A stretch of DNA of 37,761 nucleotides from a virus: the IMG/VR virus record IMGVR_UViG_3300037193_000209, positions 1-37,761 of that record, one strand, 5' to 3'. Position 1 is the stretch's first letter. The number at the start of each line of letters is the position of its first letter. The translations under genes and the position numbers were made by a program. Under the pieces are notes generated by a model that saw only the letters and a program-made list of their open reading frames with translations, did not search any database and was not told the origin of the DNA. Positions 8,037 to 16,893 of the stretch are shown piece by piece.

Positions 8037-11000
8037 CTATTTCTCTGATCTGGCGTTGTTCATGTAACCGATCTGACGAATAGCCTTAGGCAGAGAAACA
8101 GAAGGCTTCTCAGGAACAGGGTTGATCATCTTCAACTCCTGTACATTCACGCTGTAGTCATAGATCGGCTGTACTCCGCTGGAAGACAGAACTGCGGCAC
8201 GGGATCCCAGGGATGGGAGAGAACCGCTGAGTCCAGATCCAGAGATGAGGGACTTCAGGGCACGAGACTCCTGAGGATCCAGTACGGCTTCTGGCTTTCC
8301 AGAAAGGTTGATAGCCGCTCCACCGTTAGGGATCCATCCACCGTTGTCATAGAGCTTGGGGATGACACCACCGTTCTTCATGGCCCAGTGAACGTGGTCC
8401 CAGTGGTCTGAGCGCACCGGCTCGCCCCAGTAGTAGTTTGCACCATTCATAAGCTGGCGCGGTCCTGCTGGGGAGTAGATAAGCTCACGAGAGTTCGGGA
8501 AGTTGCGGCGGATCCAGTTGAAGATTTCCATCGACGGAGTAACGTCAACGGCGCGTCCCTGAGCGTGGTAGGAACGCACACCTGTGGAAGTCATAGCACC
8601 CGGACGGAATGCAGAGAACAGGCTGGCACCAGGGAATGCGTTACGAAGAATATTCCACTGAGTACTCCATCCCAGGGCGTTTCCAGGTCCACCTCCACCC
8701 GGGAGAGCGTTCCATAGAGAATCGACCTTGGAGGCCAAGCTGTTGACAAGCTTGACCGGGAACTTGGAAACCATCTGTCCCCAGTTGCCCCCGCCAATGC
8801 CGTCCATCATAGGGGCAATGAGGTTCTTCAGACCATTAGAAACGTACTTAGCAGGATTCAGGAACAGATCCAGAGGGGAAGAGGAAGCGCGGTCAACCGT
8901 GTCCCCACCTAGGGAGATACGCTTGGAGCGAGTAGGTCTTCCTACACCCTTTGTGACGTTACCCTGAATGTCTCCATAGACTCCACCGAACGCAAATGCC
9001 TGACCTCTGCGCGCACGCTTGTTGAGTTCATCAATACCGGCCTTGCCTCCCATCATCTTTGTGAACTCGGGGCGCATGATAGCCTCGCCACCGGAAAGGC
9101 TGAGGCGTCCTGCTGTGGGGCTGTAGAACTCGTGTACGTCACGACCTGGGGTGTAGCCCGGCATGACTCCACCCTTGGCGAATCTGACCCTCGGAAGGGA
9201 CATATTGAGTCCCAGGGAGTCATTTACAGTGTTCCAGAAGGTGCGGATACCGTTGTTGTAGACAGTCTCAACAACTACCTTGACAGGTCGGCGGAACTTA
9301 TCGGTGATGGTCTCCCATCCCTTAGTGATTCCTCTCAGGATGGTGTCGAAGCCGGAACGCATTCCTCCCCAGAAGCTGTCCCAGTCTCCGCGTAGAGGGG
9401 CAGAAAGAATTCTCCAGGCACCGCGAATACCGTTCCAGGTCTTGCTCCAGTTGATTCCAAAGTTGCCTAGAACTCTGGAGAGGATGGTGGAGAGACCAGT
9501 CCAGAAGGTGTCCCAGTCGCCACGGAGTGGCGCTGTAAGAGTTCTGAAAGCGATCTGGATTCCTAGCCAGGTCTTGTTCCAGTCGATTCCGAACAGTCCC
9601 AGGACGCGGCTGAACGTATTATGCACTCCGCCCCAGAAGGTGTCCCAGTCGCCACGGAATGGGGCGGTGAAGGTAGTCCAGGCTGTGTTAAGTGCGCCCA
9701 GAGCCAGATCCCAGTCGATGCCCAGCTTGTCCAGGATGAAAGAGGCTAGGTTCTGAACGCCTGACCAGAAGGTGTCCCAGTCTCCTCGGAATGGAGCAGA
9801 CCAGGTATTCCAGATCTTCTCAACTCCCGCCCAGAAGGCGTCCCAATTACGGATAAGATCCGCGCCGAAATCGTACCAGTAGGTCGCCAGTTCGTCAAGG
9901 TATCGGCTGAATTCATTACCCCAGGGGGTCATGTCTCTTACAAGATCCTCTAGCCAGCCTAGCGGGGTAGAGGTCTCTCTGTCCCCGAAGCCCATTCGGG
10001 TGAGAAGCGTAGAAGGATCGTTCTTCAGCTTATCGTCAACCTGAGCCGCACCTTCCCCAGGTCCGGCTTCGAACATGGAGGAGAGGGCAGGAACAACATC
10101 ACTCAGGATGGTGAGAAGTGAAATCACTCCTCCGATCCATCCCAGCCTTCCGCCCAGCTTTCCTAGCCCAGCGAAGAAACCTGAGATTCCTCCCCACTTG
10201 AAAGTCTTGAATCCGGCGAGAAGACCTAGCAGAGAGGTAAGTCCCGTGAACTTACCGACAAAGGCGACACCAGCGGCGACACCTAGGAATCCTAGGAGCC
10301 CCTGTAGGATGCTCTTGTCGATCTTTGAGATAGCTCCGGCTACAACCTCGAAGAATCCTGAGACAACTCCGAAGAAAGCCTCAAAAGCCGCGCTTCCACC
10401 ATTTTCTAGAATTGTGTCGATGGACTCGACAATGCTGGTAAGTGCGGAGATGAACTTCTCATCGATGTCAGTCTCAGCCAGAGTATCCAGAAGTCGTCCG
10501 ATGGCCGGTCCCAGATCCTCACGGAGGAGCTTTACAAGATCCTGAGCATCCTGGATGTTCTCAGGATCCATCATCTCGTCGGCCAGCCAGGAGAAGAAGT
10601 CACCGAAGAGGCCCTTGACCTCGGTTAGAAGAGGCTTGACATCTTCTAGGTACTGCTGGAAAGGAGAGCCCTCTTCTCTAGCGGCTTCGGATGCTTCCTT
10701 CCATGACTCGGTAAGGTCAAGCAGACCCTCACTGATCCAGTCACCGAACTCAGACGAGGCGGCGCTGTAGTTGAAGAGGGTAGCTCCCACATTCTTGATG
10801 ATCTGCCACCAGCGCTCTAGACGCTTCTGCACATCCTCAAGCCAGCGGGCTAGGGATCCGGTTTCACGAGCATCCGCGATGAAGTCAGAGAAGTTCTGAG
10901 CCCCCTCAGCGAATCCGGTCGTCATCCAGTCTGTGAACGGTCCAGCCGCGATAGTGATGTCCTTGAGGGCATCTGCGATGGAGAGGAATCCTTCTCCAAG

Positions 11001-12896
11001 GTCTTCGATGACCTCGCCGTTCTGATCACCGATGGTCTTAAGATCGCGTGACCATTCTGGGGATGCCAGAAGCGTGATCAGGTTGCCAGTGAAGCGTCCC
11101 ATCTCACGAGCGGCGGGGCGAAGGAAGTTGCCCAGATTGTCAACGATCTTAGGAAGCTTGTCCAGGTCGTCCACGAACTGCGAGAAGAATGTCTCCTGCA
11201 TGTCACGACGGAAAGCCTTCCACTGATCCTGCATGGCGATGATAGCCAGCACGAATGTACGCGCGGAGGGGGATAGCTCAGCAAGGGCTCTGTTGAACTC
11301 ATCCTGAGCCTGAGCCTGTGCGGACATGCCTGTGTCGCTAGGAGTGGCAATGACAGGATCATTAGCTCCGGAACGCTCACGACGTAGAGCACGCTCAGCA
11401 TCACTCTGAGCCTCAATGGCATCTACTAGAGCCTCGCGGGCATCTACAACGTTCTCAGCGTTTTCGATGCCCTTCTTCTCGGCTACCGCAAGATCATTCT
11501 GATTCTTGATATTGGTCTTGCGAACATCCTCAAGATCAGCTTCAGCCTCCTTGATAGAGGCGGCGGCGTCCAGCTTGTCTCCCAGCGTGGAGCCGGGGTC
11601 AGCCATGACGTTCCAGTACTCTTCTTGAGCCCTACGGAGGTTGGCAATGGCGCGCTCTTCATTGAGCGACGCACGAGAGACTTCCTCACGAAGATCGATG
11701 AGGTCACGCAAAGCCTCTTGACGAGCATCATTCAGGTTCTCTTGAGCCTTTGTGACACTGCGCTGTGCCTTTTCTAGGGAGCGCTCAGCGTCGGACAGAG
11801 CTTCAGTGCGCTCCTCCTGGGACCTACCTGTGGGTCCAGAGCTTGTAGAGGTTCCTCCAGCGGCAGAGTTTGTAGCCTTCTGCATGGCGGAGTAGGTCTT
11901 GAAGACATTACCTACACCTCCCATGGAGGCGATGACGCTACCGATACCTGCGGCCACACCGGACAAGATTCCAGGTAGGGCTAGGAAGGCTCCAGAGAGG
12001 GAGCCGATCTGGCTAGCGAATCCCAGAATGACGGGTCCGGCAGATCCGATCAAAGCCAGAAGTGGGTTGATAGCCGCGATGGCGGCTCCGATGATCGGAA
12101 TAAGAGCGACAAACGGAGGTGTCAGCCTAGGACGCCAGTTGCCGAACTTCTGGAGACTGCGATATAGACGGTCTCCACCGTTTCGCACGGTGTTGAGGAT
12201 AGGAGGAAGTCCGCTGAAGTTATCCTTGAAGTTCCTCAGATCACCATTGAAGTGAGCAATTCTTGATCCGAGTCTCCTCCAGGAAGAAACCTGAGCATGA
12301 ACACTCTGAGTTACTTCGCCTGTAGCCTCATTGACCTCACCAACGCCGTCTACGAAGCGAACGTTAGCCTTACGGGCGCTCTCGACAGCGGCGGCTTCTT
12401 CTTTGATTTCATCCGTATGGCGGGATCGCTCGGCAGAAGCTTCCTTCAGGGCGGCTACTTCGGACTGTAGAGCCTTCACAGAGGCCGTGGACGGCCCTGT
12501 AGTGCCCGTAATACTCTTCTGTGCCCGTGAGTACGCCCTAGCGGCTTCTGAGGCCGCTAGGAGGCGCTGAGCGTTTGTCAGAAGTGCGCGGTTCTGAGAC
12601 TGAATAGCTCGCGTGCTGTCTCGGGTGTTGACCGTACTGGCACGAGTAGTGGAAGCGTACTTAGCGGCTTGAGCGATGGAAGTCTTGATGGAAGAGACTT
12701 CAGATGCCAATGCCTTGGACCGAGCCACAGACGCCTTGGTAGCGGCGGCTCGGTCCTTAGCAGAAGCGGCGTTGAACTTGGATTCGGCATCCTTCAAACG
12801 GTTGAGCGCACGCTCAGCCGCGAGGGTTTCCTTCTTGATGGCGTTGAAGTCAACTATTGCCCGATAAAATGCTCGGGTCTCATTCGCTTCAGCCAT
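8037..12896 (-). CDS. Tape measure protein with M15-type peptidase
   Basis: 1619-aa protein that sets tail length (about 0.15 nm per residue, so roughly 240 nm by that rule). In order: N-terminal coiled coils rich in Ala/Arg/Lys (about 1-200), a hydrophobic Gly/Ala block (about 265-340), a second long coiled coil (about 360-500), helical stretches and another hydrophobic Gly/Leu-rich block (about 870-960). Tandem 44-aa Trp-rich repeats with GDWDTFW lie at about 1020-1175. A peptidoglycan-peptidase domain has YHAQGRAVD (about 1441-1449) and DHVHW (about 1500-1504), the zinc motifs of M15/VanY-like enzymes, probably used to breach the wall at entry. The ATG at 12896 has GGAGGAGG upstream and an element copy 22 bases before it. 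Confidence 0.94.
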   Translation of the reverse strand: MAEANETRAFYRAIVDFNAIKKETLAAERALNRLKDAESKFNAASAKDRAAATKASVARSKALASEVSSIKTSIAQAAKYASTTRASTVNTRDSTRAIQSQNRALLTNAQRLLAASEAARAYSRAQKSITGTTGPSTASVKALQSEVAALKEASAERSRHTDEIKEEAAAVESARKANVRFVDGVGEVNEATGEVTQSVHAQVSSWRRLGSRIAHFNGDLRNFKDNFSGLPPILNTVRNGGDRLYRSLQKFGNWRPRLTPPFVALIPIIGAAIAAINPLLALIGSAGPVILGFASQIGSLSGAFLALPGILSGVAAGIGSVIASMGGVGNVFKTYSAMQKATNSAAGGTSTSSGPTGRSQEERTEALSDAERSLEKAQRSVTKAQENLNDARQEALRDLIDLREEVSRASLNEERAIANLRRAQEEYWNVMADPGSTLGDKLDAAASIKEAEADLEDVRKTNIKNQNDLAVAEKKGIENAENVVDAREALVDAIEAQSDAERALRRERSGANDPVIATPSDTGMSAQAQAQDEFNRALAELSPSARTFVLAIIAMQDQWKAFRRDMQETFFSQFVDDLDKLPKIVDNLGNFLRPAAREMGRFTGNLITLLASPEWSRDLKTIGDQNGEVIEDLGEGFLSIADALKDITIAAGPFTDWMTTGFAEGAQNFSDFIADARETGSLARWLEDVQKRLERWWQIIKNVGATLFNYSAASSEFGDWISEGLLDLTESWKEASEAAREEGSPFQQYLEDVKPLLTEVKGLFGDFFSWLADEMMDPENIQDAQDLVKLLREDLGPAIGRLLDTLAETDIDEKFISALTSIVESIDTILENGGSAAFEAFFGVVSGFFEVVAGAISKIDKSILQGLLGFLGVAAGVAFVGKFTGLTSLLGLLAGFKTFKWGGISGFFAGLGKLGGRLGWIGGVISLLTILSDVVPALSSMFEAGPGEGAAQVDDKLKNDPSTLLTRMGFGDRETSTPLGWLEDLVRDMTPWGNEFSRYLDELATYWYDFGADLIRNWDAFWAGVEKIWNTWSAPFRGDWDTFWSGVQNLASFILDKLGIDWDLALGALNTAWTTFTAPFRGDWDTFWGGVHNTFSRVLGLFGIDWNKTWLGIQIAFRTLTAPLRGDWDTFWTGLSTILSRVLGNFGINWSKTWNGIRGAWRILSAPLRGDWDSFWGGMRSGFDTILRGITKGWETITDKFRRPVKVVVETVYNNGIRTFWNTVNDSLGLNMSLPRVRFAKGGVMPGYTPGRDVHEFYSPTAGRLSLSGGEAIMRPEFTKMMGGKAGIDELNKRARRGQAFAFGGVYGDIQGNVTKGVGRPTRSKRISLGGDTVDRASSSPLDLFLNPAKYVSNGLKNLIAPMMDGIGGGNWGQMVSKFPVKLVNSLASKVDSLWNALPGGGGPGNALGWSTQWNILRNAFPGASLFSAFRPGAMTSTGVRSYHAQGRAVDVTPSMEIFNWIRRNFPNSRELIYSPAGPRQLMNGANYYWGEPVRSDHWDHVHWAMKNGGVIPKLYDNGGWIPNGGAAINLSGKPEAVLDPQESRALKSLISGSGLSGSLPSLGSRAAVLSSSGVQPIYDYSVNVQELKMINPVPEKPSVSLPKAIRQIGYMNNARSEK
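9369..9860 (-). repeat. Tandem 132-bp (44-aa) repeats in tape measure gene
   Basis: The word ccagaag followed by a conserved gtcccagtc-type stretch recurs at 9369, 9501, 9633 and 9765, exactly 132 bases apart, and again at 9831, 66 bases further. Each unit encodes APxRGDWDTFWxG plus a LGIDW-type half. The last step being exactly half a unit shows that the 44-aa repeat is built from two 22-aa halves. The copies have diverged by point changes but have no length change. Confidence 0.85.
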
Positions 12897-12918
12897 CTCG
12901 CCTCCTCCGGCTCCTCTG

Positions 12919-12930
12919 TACTACTATCGC
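12919..12930 (-). promoter_or_regulatory. Dispersed 12-base element, copy 9 (before tape measure)
   Basis: Perfect copy overlapping the GT stop codon (its TAG TAG supplies tandem stops), 22 bases before the tape measure ATG. Confidence 0.75.
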
Positions 12931-13930
12931 GCACCAGCCCATCTGGTTGGGTCGCCCATGGAGCCCATGAAGGCTTCGAAGGATCCCGCCTTCACCTTTG
13001 ACAGATCAGGCACAATCTCGACAATGACATCTTCATCGTTCTCGTTCTTACCCCATACAAGGGATCCTCCACGGGTGTCCCTTTCAAGGGCTTCCTCGAT
13101 CTGCGCTCTCTCGATGTCATCGTAAGCAAGAGTCTGTGCAGAATCGAGTGCGGGATTGCCCTTACCGTCAGTCATGTACCCAGCCGCGATATAGGTAGCA
13201 AGCTGACGGGTTTGCCAGGACAGGAGCGCAATTTCTTCTCTGCGCTTCATGTAATGGCGTCTGCGAATTGCGGCGACGATCTGACGAAATCGCCTCACCG
13301 TTAGATCAAGAATTTGGTCATCGGACCAGCCATACTCACGAGATACAAGATCAAAGGAGATGCTGTATCCACCAAGCAGACCGTCAGGATCAATGTCCTG
13401 AATGTCCTCAAGAATTAGTTCTTGGCTACGGCTGAGGGTACTACCGTCTTGAAGATCGCCATGAGGCGTTTTCCCAGTGCCTGAATGTCACCGGCTTCGT
13501 TGCGAACAATCTTCTCGATGATGGAGATAGTGTCATCAATCTCCGGGTCGCTCAGTTCCTCTCCGAGACGAGTGAACAGTTCTCTGTTCTTCTCTTCCTC
13601 GGGGGACTTAGAGCGGGCATTCTCATCGACTCCGACTGGAGTAGTCATGAAGCGGATGAACTCCAGCGCCTCATCCTCAGCCTCAGGGATAGCCATGACG
13701 ATCACACCGAGAAGCTGACCTACGAACACCTCTGTGTCATTGAAGTTCAATGGCATCTGCATAAGGATCGGTCCACCGCCTCGGGTGACGATCTTCAGAA
13801 GCTTGAACATGCCTCGGGTCTTAAGAGGCTCGATACGAACCTCAAAGCCTGACGATAGGGTGATAACGTCAGGCTCTGGGGAAAGAGCGTCCACGTCTTC
13901 AGAGACGATGGCGGTCTTCTTGGTTGTCAT
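12924..13930 (-). CDS. Tail assembly chaperone GT, made by -1 frameshift
   Basis: Fusion product from joining 13930-13469 to 13469-12924 on the minus strand, about 335 aa. After CTG GGA AAA the ribosome slips back one base and reads ACG CCT CAT; the -1 frame then stays open through SQELILEDIQDIDPDG, REYGWSDDQILDL and RRFRQIVAAIRRR to the stop at 12924. The T part has the EYGW and Arg-rich helix pattern of phage T chaperone domains. A separate ATG-started frame from 13298 (124 aa) is only its C-terminal piece and has no clear ribosome site. The TAG stop at 12924 lies inside a 12-base element copy, giving two tandem in-frame stops. Confidence 0.85.
13415..13930 (-). CDS. Tail assembly chaperone G
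   Basis: 171-aa chaperone that coats the tape measure during tail assembly; it is absent from finished tails in the lambda model. It is mostly helical, with an acidic stretch NARSKSPEEEKNRELFTRLGEE. GGAGG lies well placed before ATG 13930. The frame carries G GGA AAA (13469-13475) near its end, a classical slippery heptamer, so a fraction of ribosomes shift -1 to make the GT fusion. Its size and place between major tail and tape measure genes are standard. Confidence 0.88.
   Translation of the reverse strand: MTTKKTAIVSEDVDALSPEPDVITLSSGFEVRIEPLKTRGMFKLLKIVTRGGGPILMQMPLNFNDTEVFVGQLLGVIVMAIPEAEDEALEFIRFMTTPVGVDENARSKSPEEEKNRELFTRLGEELSDPEIDDTISIIEKIVRNEAGDIQALGKRLMAIFKTVVPSAVAKN
13469..13475 (-). 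other. Programmed -1 frameshift site GGGAAAA
   Basis: Slippery heptamer G GGA AAA in the correct phase of the G frame (codons 152-154). It matches the X-XXY-YYZ rule and is nearly identical to the lambda G/T site GGGAAAG. The -1 frame is open from here to the T-domain stop. The placement 55 bases before the G stop is typical. Confidence 0.88.
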
Positions 13931-13983
13931 TTGTCCTCCAGGGATCAGAGACTATTTGGTTGTTTAAGGGTATCAGATCAAAC

Positions 13984-14562
13984 TTAGACGGGGCGGTTAA
14001 CCAGGCGTCCGATAGCCTTTGTAGGCTGACCGGTCTGAGAGTCAAGTACAGGAGCGCCGGTCTCGTCTGTGTCAGAGAGAAGAGCGGTACCGGTGTAGTT
14101 GAGCAGAAGTCCGTCCTTGTAGGTAGGACCGTCGAAGCTGATTGGCTGGAACTGAACCTTGAAGAGAACGAAGTCCATTACGCGAGGAACACCGTCCTTG
14201 TCCTTGGAAGGTACGCGAAGCAGAACGGGGCGAGACTGCGTGTTCTGCTGACGCTCTTCCCAAAGAGGAAGGGTGTGAGTGTCGTTGTTGCCGGAACCGG
14301 AAGACGTTGCCTTAGAACCGCTCAGTAGGGCGATGGTCTTGAAGGGTACGTAACCCGACTGGATGGTAAGCGTAGCCTTGTTGAACCAGTACCAAGTGCT
14401 GAGCGTGGTGTCATCACCGGTGTTGTCATACGAGTCTGTGTCCAGTTCTAGGGAACCGGAACGGACACCGTAGATGTCACCGTCAGTAGCGTCAGCACCC
14501 GTAGTACCGTCAAGGATTGCGGCGTGGGTAATCGAGAATCCCTCAAAGATTGGGGTAGCCAC
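13984..14562 (-). CDS. Major tail protein (tail tube)
   Basis: 192-aa tail-tube subunit that polymerises around the tape measure. The N-terminus (TPIFEGFSITHAAI) is followed by beta strands, with a Gly/Ser/Asn-rich loop around residue 85 and a beta C-terminal half including VLFKVQFQPISFDG. Its place directly before the G/GT chaperone pair is diagnostic. It starts with GTG at 14562, with AGGAGG 5 bases upstream. An element copy lies 58 bases upstream in an 85-base gap, giving this abundant protein its own putative start of transcription. Confidence 0.85.
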   Translation of the reverse strand: MATPIFEGFSITHAAILDGTTGADATDGDIYGVRSGSLELDTDSYDNTGDDTTLSTWYWFNKATLTIQSGYVPFKTIALLSGSKATSSGSGNNDTHTLPLWEERQQNTQSRPVLLRVPSKDKDGVPRVMDFVLFKVQFQPISFDGPTYKDGLLLNYTGTALLSDTDETGAPVLDSQTGQPTKAIGRLVNRPV

Positions 14563-14620
14563 GGGGGCCTCCTAGGTGGTGTGTAAAACTAAGGGCGCAT
14601 AGGGGATCTATAGCGCTACT

Positions 14621-14632
14621 TACTACTATCGC
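14621..14632 (-). promoter_or_regulatory. Dispersed 12-base element, copy 8 (before major tail gene)
   Basis: Perfect copy in the 85-base gap, 58 bases before the major tail GTG. Confidence 0.75.
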
Positions 14633-14647
14633 ACGCTGATCCATTTG

Positions 14648-14878
14648 CTAATACTCTAGGTAAGTTTGATAGAAACGCCCGAGGAAGTCATATTGGTGCA
14701 GGACTCTCTCCACTTCAAATCCTTCTCGTTTGAGAGACCTCTTGCAATCAGAGCAAGCGAACTCCATCAGATTATCCGAAGTGATAGTAGGGGATTCTCC
14801 GGCAAGCTTCAATTTCATGAAAAGCCGCTTGGGTCCTTGTGGGCACCTAATTTCAACACTGCGTACTTCAGTCATCAT
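14648..14878 (-). CDS. Small Cys-containing protein (76 aa), unknown
   Basis: 76-aa basic protein. It has an RCP near residue 12 and CSDC at about residues 42-45, which hints at a small zinc-binding fold, though only three cysteines are present, so a full C4 finger is not. The C-terminal part is VLHQYDFLGRFYQTYLEY. Similar small proteins occur in actinobacterial phages as hypotheticals. The start overlaps the glycosyltransferase stop by 11 bases with AGGA upstream; ATG 14875 is an equal alternative. It ends the block before the major tail gene. A nucleic-acid-binding regulatory role is possible but not shown. Confidence 0.65.
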   Translation of the reverse strand: MMTEVRSVEIRCPQGPKRLFMKLKLAGESPTITSDNLMEFACSDCKRSLKREGFEVERVLHQYDFLGRFYQTYLEY

Positions 14879-15989
14879 CTCTATCCTGCCTGCACATCAG
14901 TGCCTTATCCCAAAGTTTGTCTCCGCCATCGACTGATCCCTTGAGCCTCAGGAAAAGTCGCTCTACAACTGCATCCCAAGAGCAGGACTGAGGAATGAGA
15001 CGAGAAGCGAGTTCGCCCTTTCTCTTGACCTCTGCACGATTCTGATAGCAATGAAGCATCAATTCCTTCATGTGCTCCACAGAAGCTCTGGCGTTAAAGG
15101 TGTTTGGATGCTCCACATCCACTGGAGCCATTTGATAGTCCAGCGCATAGTTGTAAGCGGGGTTCAGCCACTGCTGATGTCCTCCCCAGTTCGTGGCGAT
15201 GACAGTACCCCCTGTAGACTGCATCTCCAGGGCTGGCATGTTCTTTCCCTCACCACGGGAGGGTGCTAGAAGGACATGCTGAGTTTCGTAGAACTTGTAA
15301 AGAACCTCATCGGGCCATACCGCGTAGTGAACTCTAAGCTTGGGGATGACTTCCTCCATGGCGGGGTGCAGTGTCCGCACAGAGGTCTTCAGGTGCAACT
15401 CCGCACCCTCAAACTCGATATCAGGATCATTCTTGAGTTCCTGGAATGCCTGAATGGCTACAAAAGGATCCTTGCGCTCGGTGAGGACTCCCACCATGGC
15501 GAATCCGAATCTGTCGCTGTCCCAGTCGCGTTTCTCTGCTACGGGCCAGTCCTCGGGATCGTAACCTCCCTGCACTGTGAGTAGTGCCTGATGCTTGTAG
15601 GCATAGTCACGTAGGCAGTTCGTGGAGTTCTCGTCATACCCAATGAGCGCATCGAAGTAGCGAAGATTCTTCTTCAGGCTAGAGCGTCCTACTAGGTTGC
15701 CGAAGTTGGACGCCTCCCACATTGTCCAGCCCACTGTCACATCTACGTTCTTCTTCCTGCCGGGAGGGCAGTAAAGATAGGAGGGAGACAGGTGGCAGAT
15801 GTACAGATCGAAGTGTCCTTCAGGACTCTTGGTGAGAAGCTGTGCGACATCCTCTGGCAGAGGTGTATGCACGGTCTCTGGCTCTAGGTACACATCAGCA
15901 CCCCAGCGCATTAGGGCTCTGGCTAGCCCGATGCCGTCTCGTCCATACCCGGTGTACGGCGAGAGAGGTATTGCGAGAAGGATCTTCAT
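14868..15989 (-). CDS. Glycosyltransferase, GT4/GT-B type
   Basis: 373-aa retaining GT-B glycosyltransferase. The N-terminal Rossmann half starts KILLAIPLSPYTGYGRDGIG. The C-terminal half has the nucleotide-sugar site with the E-x7-E pair (E247, E255) in SRGEGKNMPALEMQSTGG, followed by TVIATNWGG. I chose ATG 15989 because AGGAGG lies 5 bases upstream; the longer start at 16007 adds six residues and lacks such a site. There is no signal or membrane segment, so it is cytoplasmic in the infected cell. It could sugar-coat a virion protein or modify DNA or host glycan; the location before the major tail gene favours tail or virion modification, which is inference. The acceptor cannot be read from sequence. 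Confidence 0.88.
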   Translation of the reverse strand: MKILLAIPLSPYTGYGRDGIGLARALMRWGADVYLEPETVHTPLPEDVAQLLTKSPEGHFDLYICHLSPSYLYCPPGRKKNVDVTVGWTMWEASNFGNLVGRSSLKKNLRYFDALIGYDENSTNCLRDYAYKHQALLTVQGGYDPEDWPVAEKRDWDSDRFGFAMVGVLTERKDPFVAIQAFQELKNDPDIEFEGAELHLKTSVRTLHPAMEEVIPKLRVHYAVWPDEVLYKFYETQHVLLAPSRGEGKNMPALEMQSTGGTVIATNWGGHQQWLNPAYNYALDYQMAPVDVEHPNTFNARASVEHMKELMLHCYQNRAEVKRKGELASRLIPQSCSWDAVVERLFLRLKGSVDGGDKLWDKALMCRQDRDDD

Positions 15990-16016
15990 TTGCCCTCCTA
16001 GGGTCATTCGGAAGAT

Positions 16017-16514
16017 TTAGATGGAAACGTTGTATCTGACACTACCCATTATGGCACCTTCATCATTGAAAGCGGGTCTCATAGTGGGCTCATCTTGACG
16101 TTCTGAGGCAATGATTCTTACCCCTGTACGATTGGTGACCTGATCTGGAGTACCCCAGATGACAGAATCACCATTGACAGATCTGTGTGTCAGATGGAGG
16201 AACTTATCAATAGCCTCAAAAACACGTTCTACCTTTAGGTCCGCGTCCTTACGCATCACAGCATGGCTGGCGGGATCACGAGTAGGGTCTGCCCAGATAT
16301 CGACAATGAGGACAGGGAAGCGGGCGGTGTTATGACCGTTAGCTCCCCATCCGGAGGTTGAGGAGATGACCACGAGTACATCACCGGTGTTCTCTACAGT
16401 GGCCTCAGGCTGGTTCACGAAGATCCAGGGTCCGAGGTCGTCTGAACCCAATAGAGAAGTCACAGATTCCTGCTGAGCCAGGAAGTTGCGCGCGGCATAG
16501 GCTAGCTTTGTCAT
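16017..16514 (-). CDS. Tail terminator protein
   Basis: 165-aa protein in the place of tail terminator (lambda gpU/SPP1 gp17 class), which caps the tail tube when it reaches full length and joins it to the head. Visible pattern: N-terminal helix, strand DVLVVISSTSG, strand FPVLIVDIWAD followed by a helix with KVERVFEAIDKFLH, and C-terminal strands with VRIIASER. GGAGAAGTAAG precedes the ATG; the gene starts one base after the upstream stop. The following gene is a glycosyltransferase 27 bases on. Confidence 0.75.
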   Translation of the reverse strand: MTKLAYAARNFLAQQESVTSLLGSDDLGPWIFVNQPEATVENTGDVLVVISSTSGWGANGHNTARFPVLIVDIWADPTRDPASHAVMRKDADLKVERVFEAIDKFLHLTHRSVNGDSVIWGTPDQVTNRTGVRIIASERQDEPTMRPAFNDEGAIMGSVRYNVSI

Positions 16515-16515
16515 C

Positions 16516-16893
16516 TTACTTCTCCAATAGCTTCAGTAGTGCCTTGATGTACAGAGAATCAAGAGCCTTGAGTGGAGCAAAGAAGTCGTGATGCTCATCA
16601 CGAGCCTTTTCATAGATGGCATAGGTGACAGGGTTGTTGATTCCCAGGGAGATACCACCGTAGGAAATCTCTCCGTGCCATTCGTCTCCGATGACCTCAG
16701 AAGAACTCTTACCAGAGGACTTAAGGGATCCTGTGATGACGTGAACTGCTCCCTGTGTGGCCTTGAACCCAGTGGCGAGAATGGAGTCAAGAGCCGCCTT
16801 AGCCTTAGGTCCGGGCAGGGCCTTCAGTCTGGCGAATTCCCTATCCACCGCCTTCCAGTTGCTGGAAATACGGATGCCTATCATGATGGCCAC
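16516..16893 (-). CDS. HK97 gp10-like neck/tail completion protein
   Basis: 125-aa protein with the gp10-like pattern: helical N-terminus with Lys/Ala-rich segment (KAKAALDSILATGFKATQ), then TGSLKSSGKSS, a beta part ISYGGISLGINNPVTYAIYEKAR with the conserved Tyr-Ala, and an HHDFF segment before the last helix. Such proteins join head to tail. The start is uncertain: GTG 16893 has a weak ribosome site; ATG 16884 (three residues shorter) is equally possible. It overlaps the upstream gene by 13 bases, and the next ATG follows its stop by one base. Confidence 0.78.
   Translation of the reverse strand: MAIMIGIRISSNWKAVDREFARLKALPGPKAKAALDSILATGFKATQGAVHVITGSLKSSGKSSSEVIGDEWHGEISYGGISLGINNPVTYAIYEKARDEHHDFFAPLKALDSLYIKALLKLLEK

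Noticed and set aside
9369-9860. CRISPR-like regular repeats
   Set aside because: Regular spacing, but the repeats are in frame within the tape measure gene, imperfect and without cas genes.
12924-13298. Independent 124-aa gene starting at ATG 13298
   Set aside because: It has no clear ribosome site and the frame continues upstream without a stop to the slippery site, so it is treated as the T part of the GT fusion.
14780-14796. Plus-strand GTGATAGTAGGG as an inverted element copy
   Set aside because: It matches the element at about 9 of 12 bases, lacks the core GCGATAGTAG, lies within the 76-aa gene and has no plus-strand gene after it.
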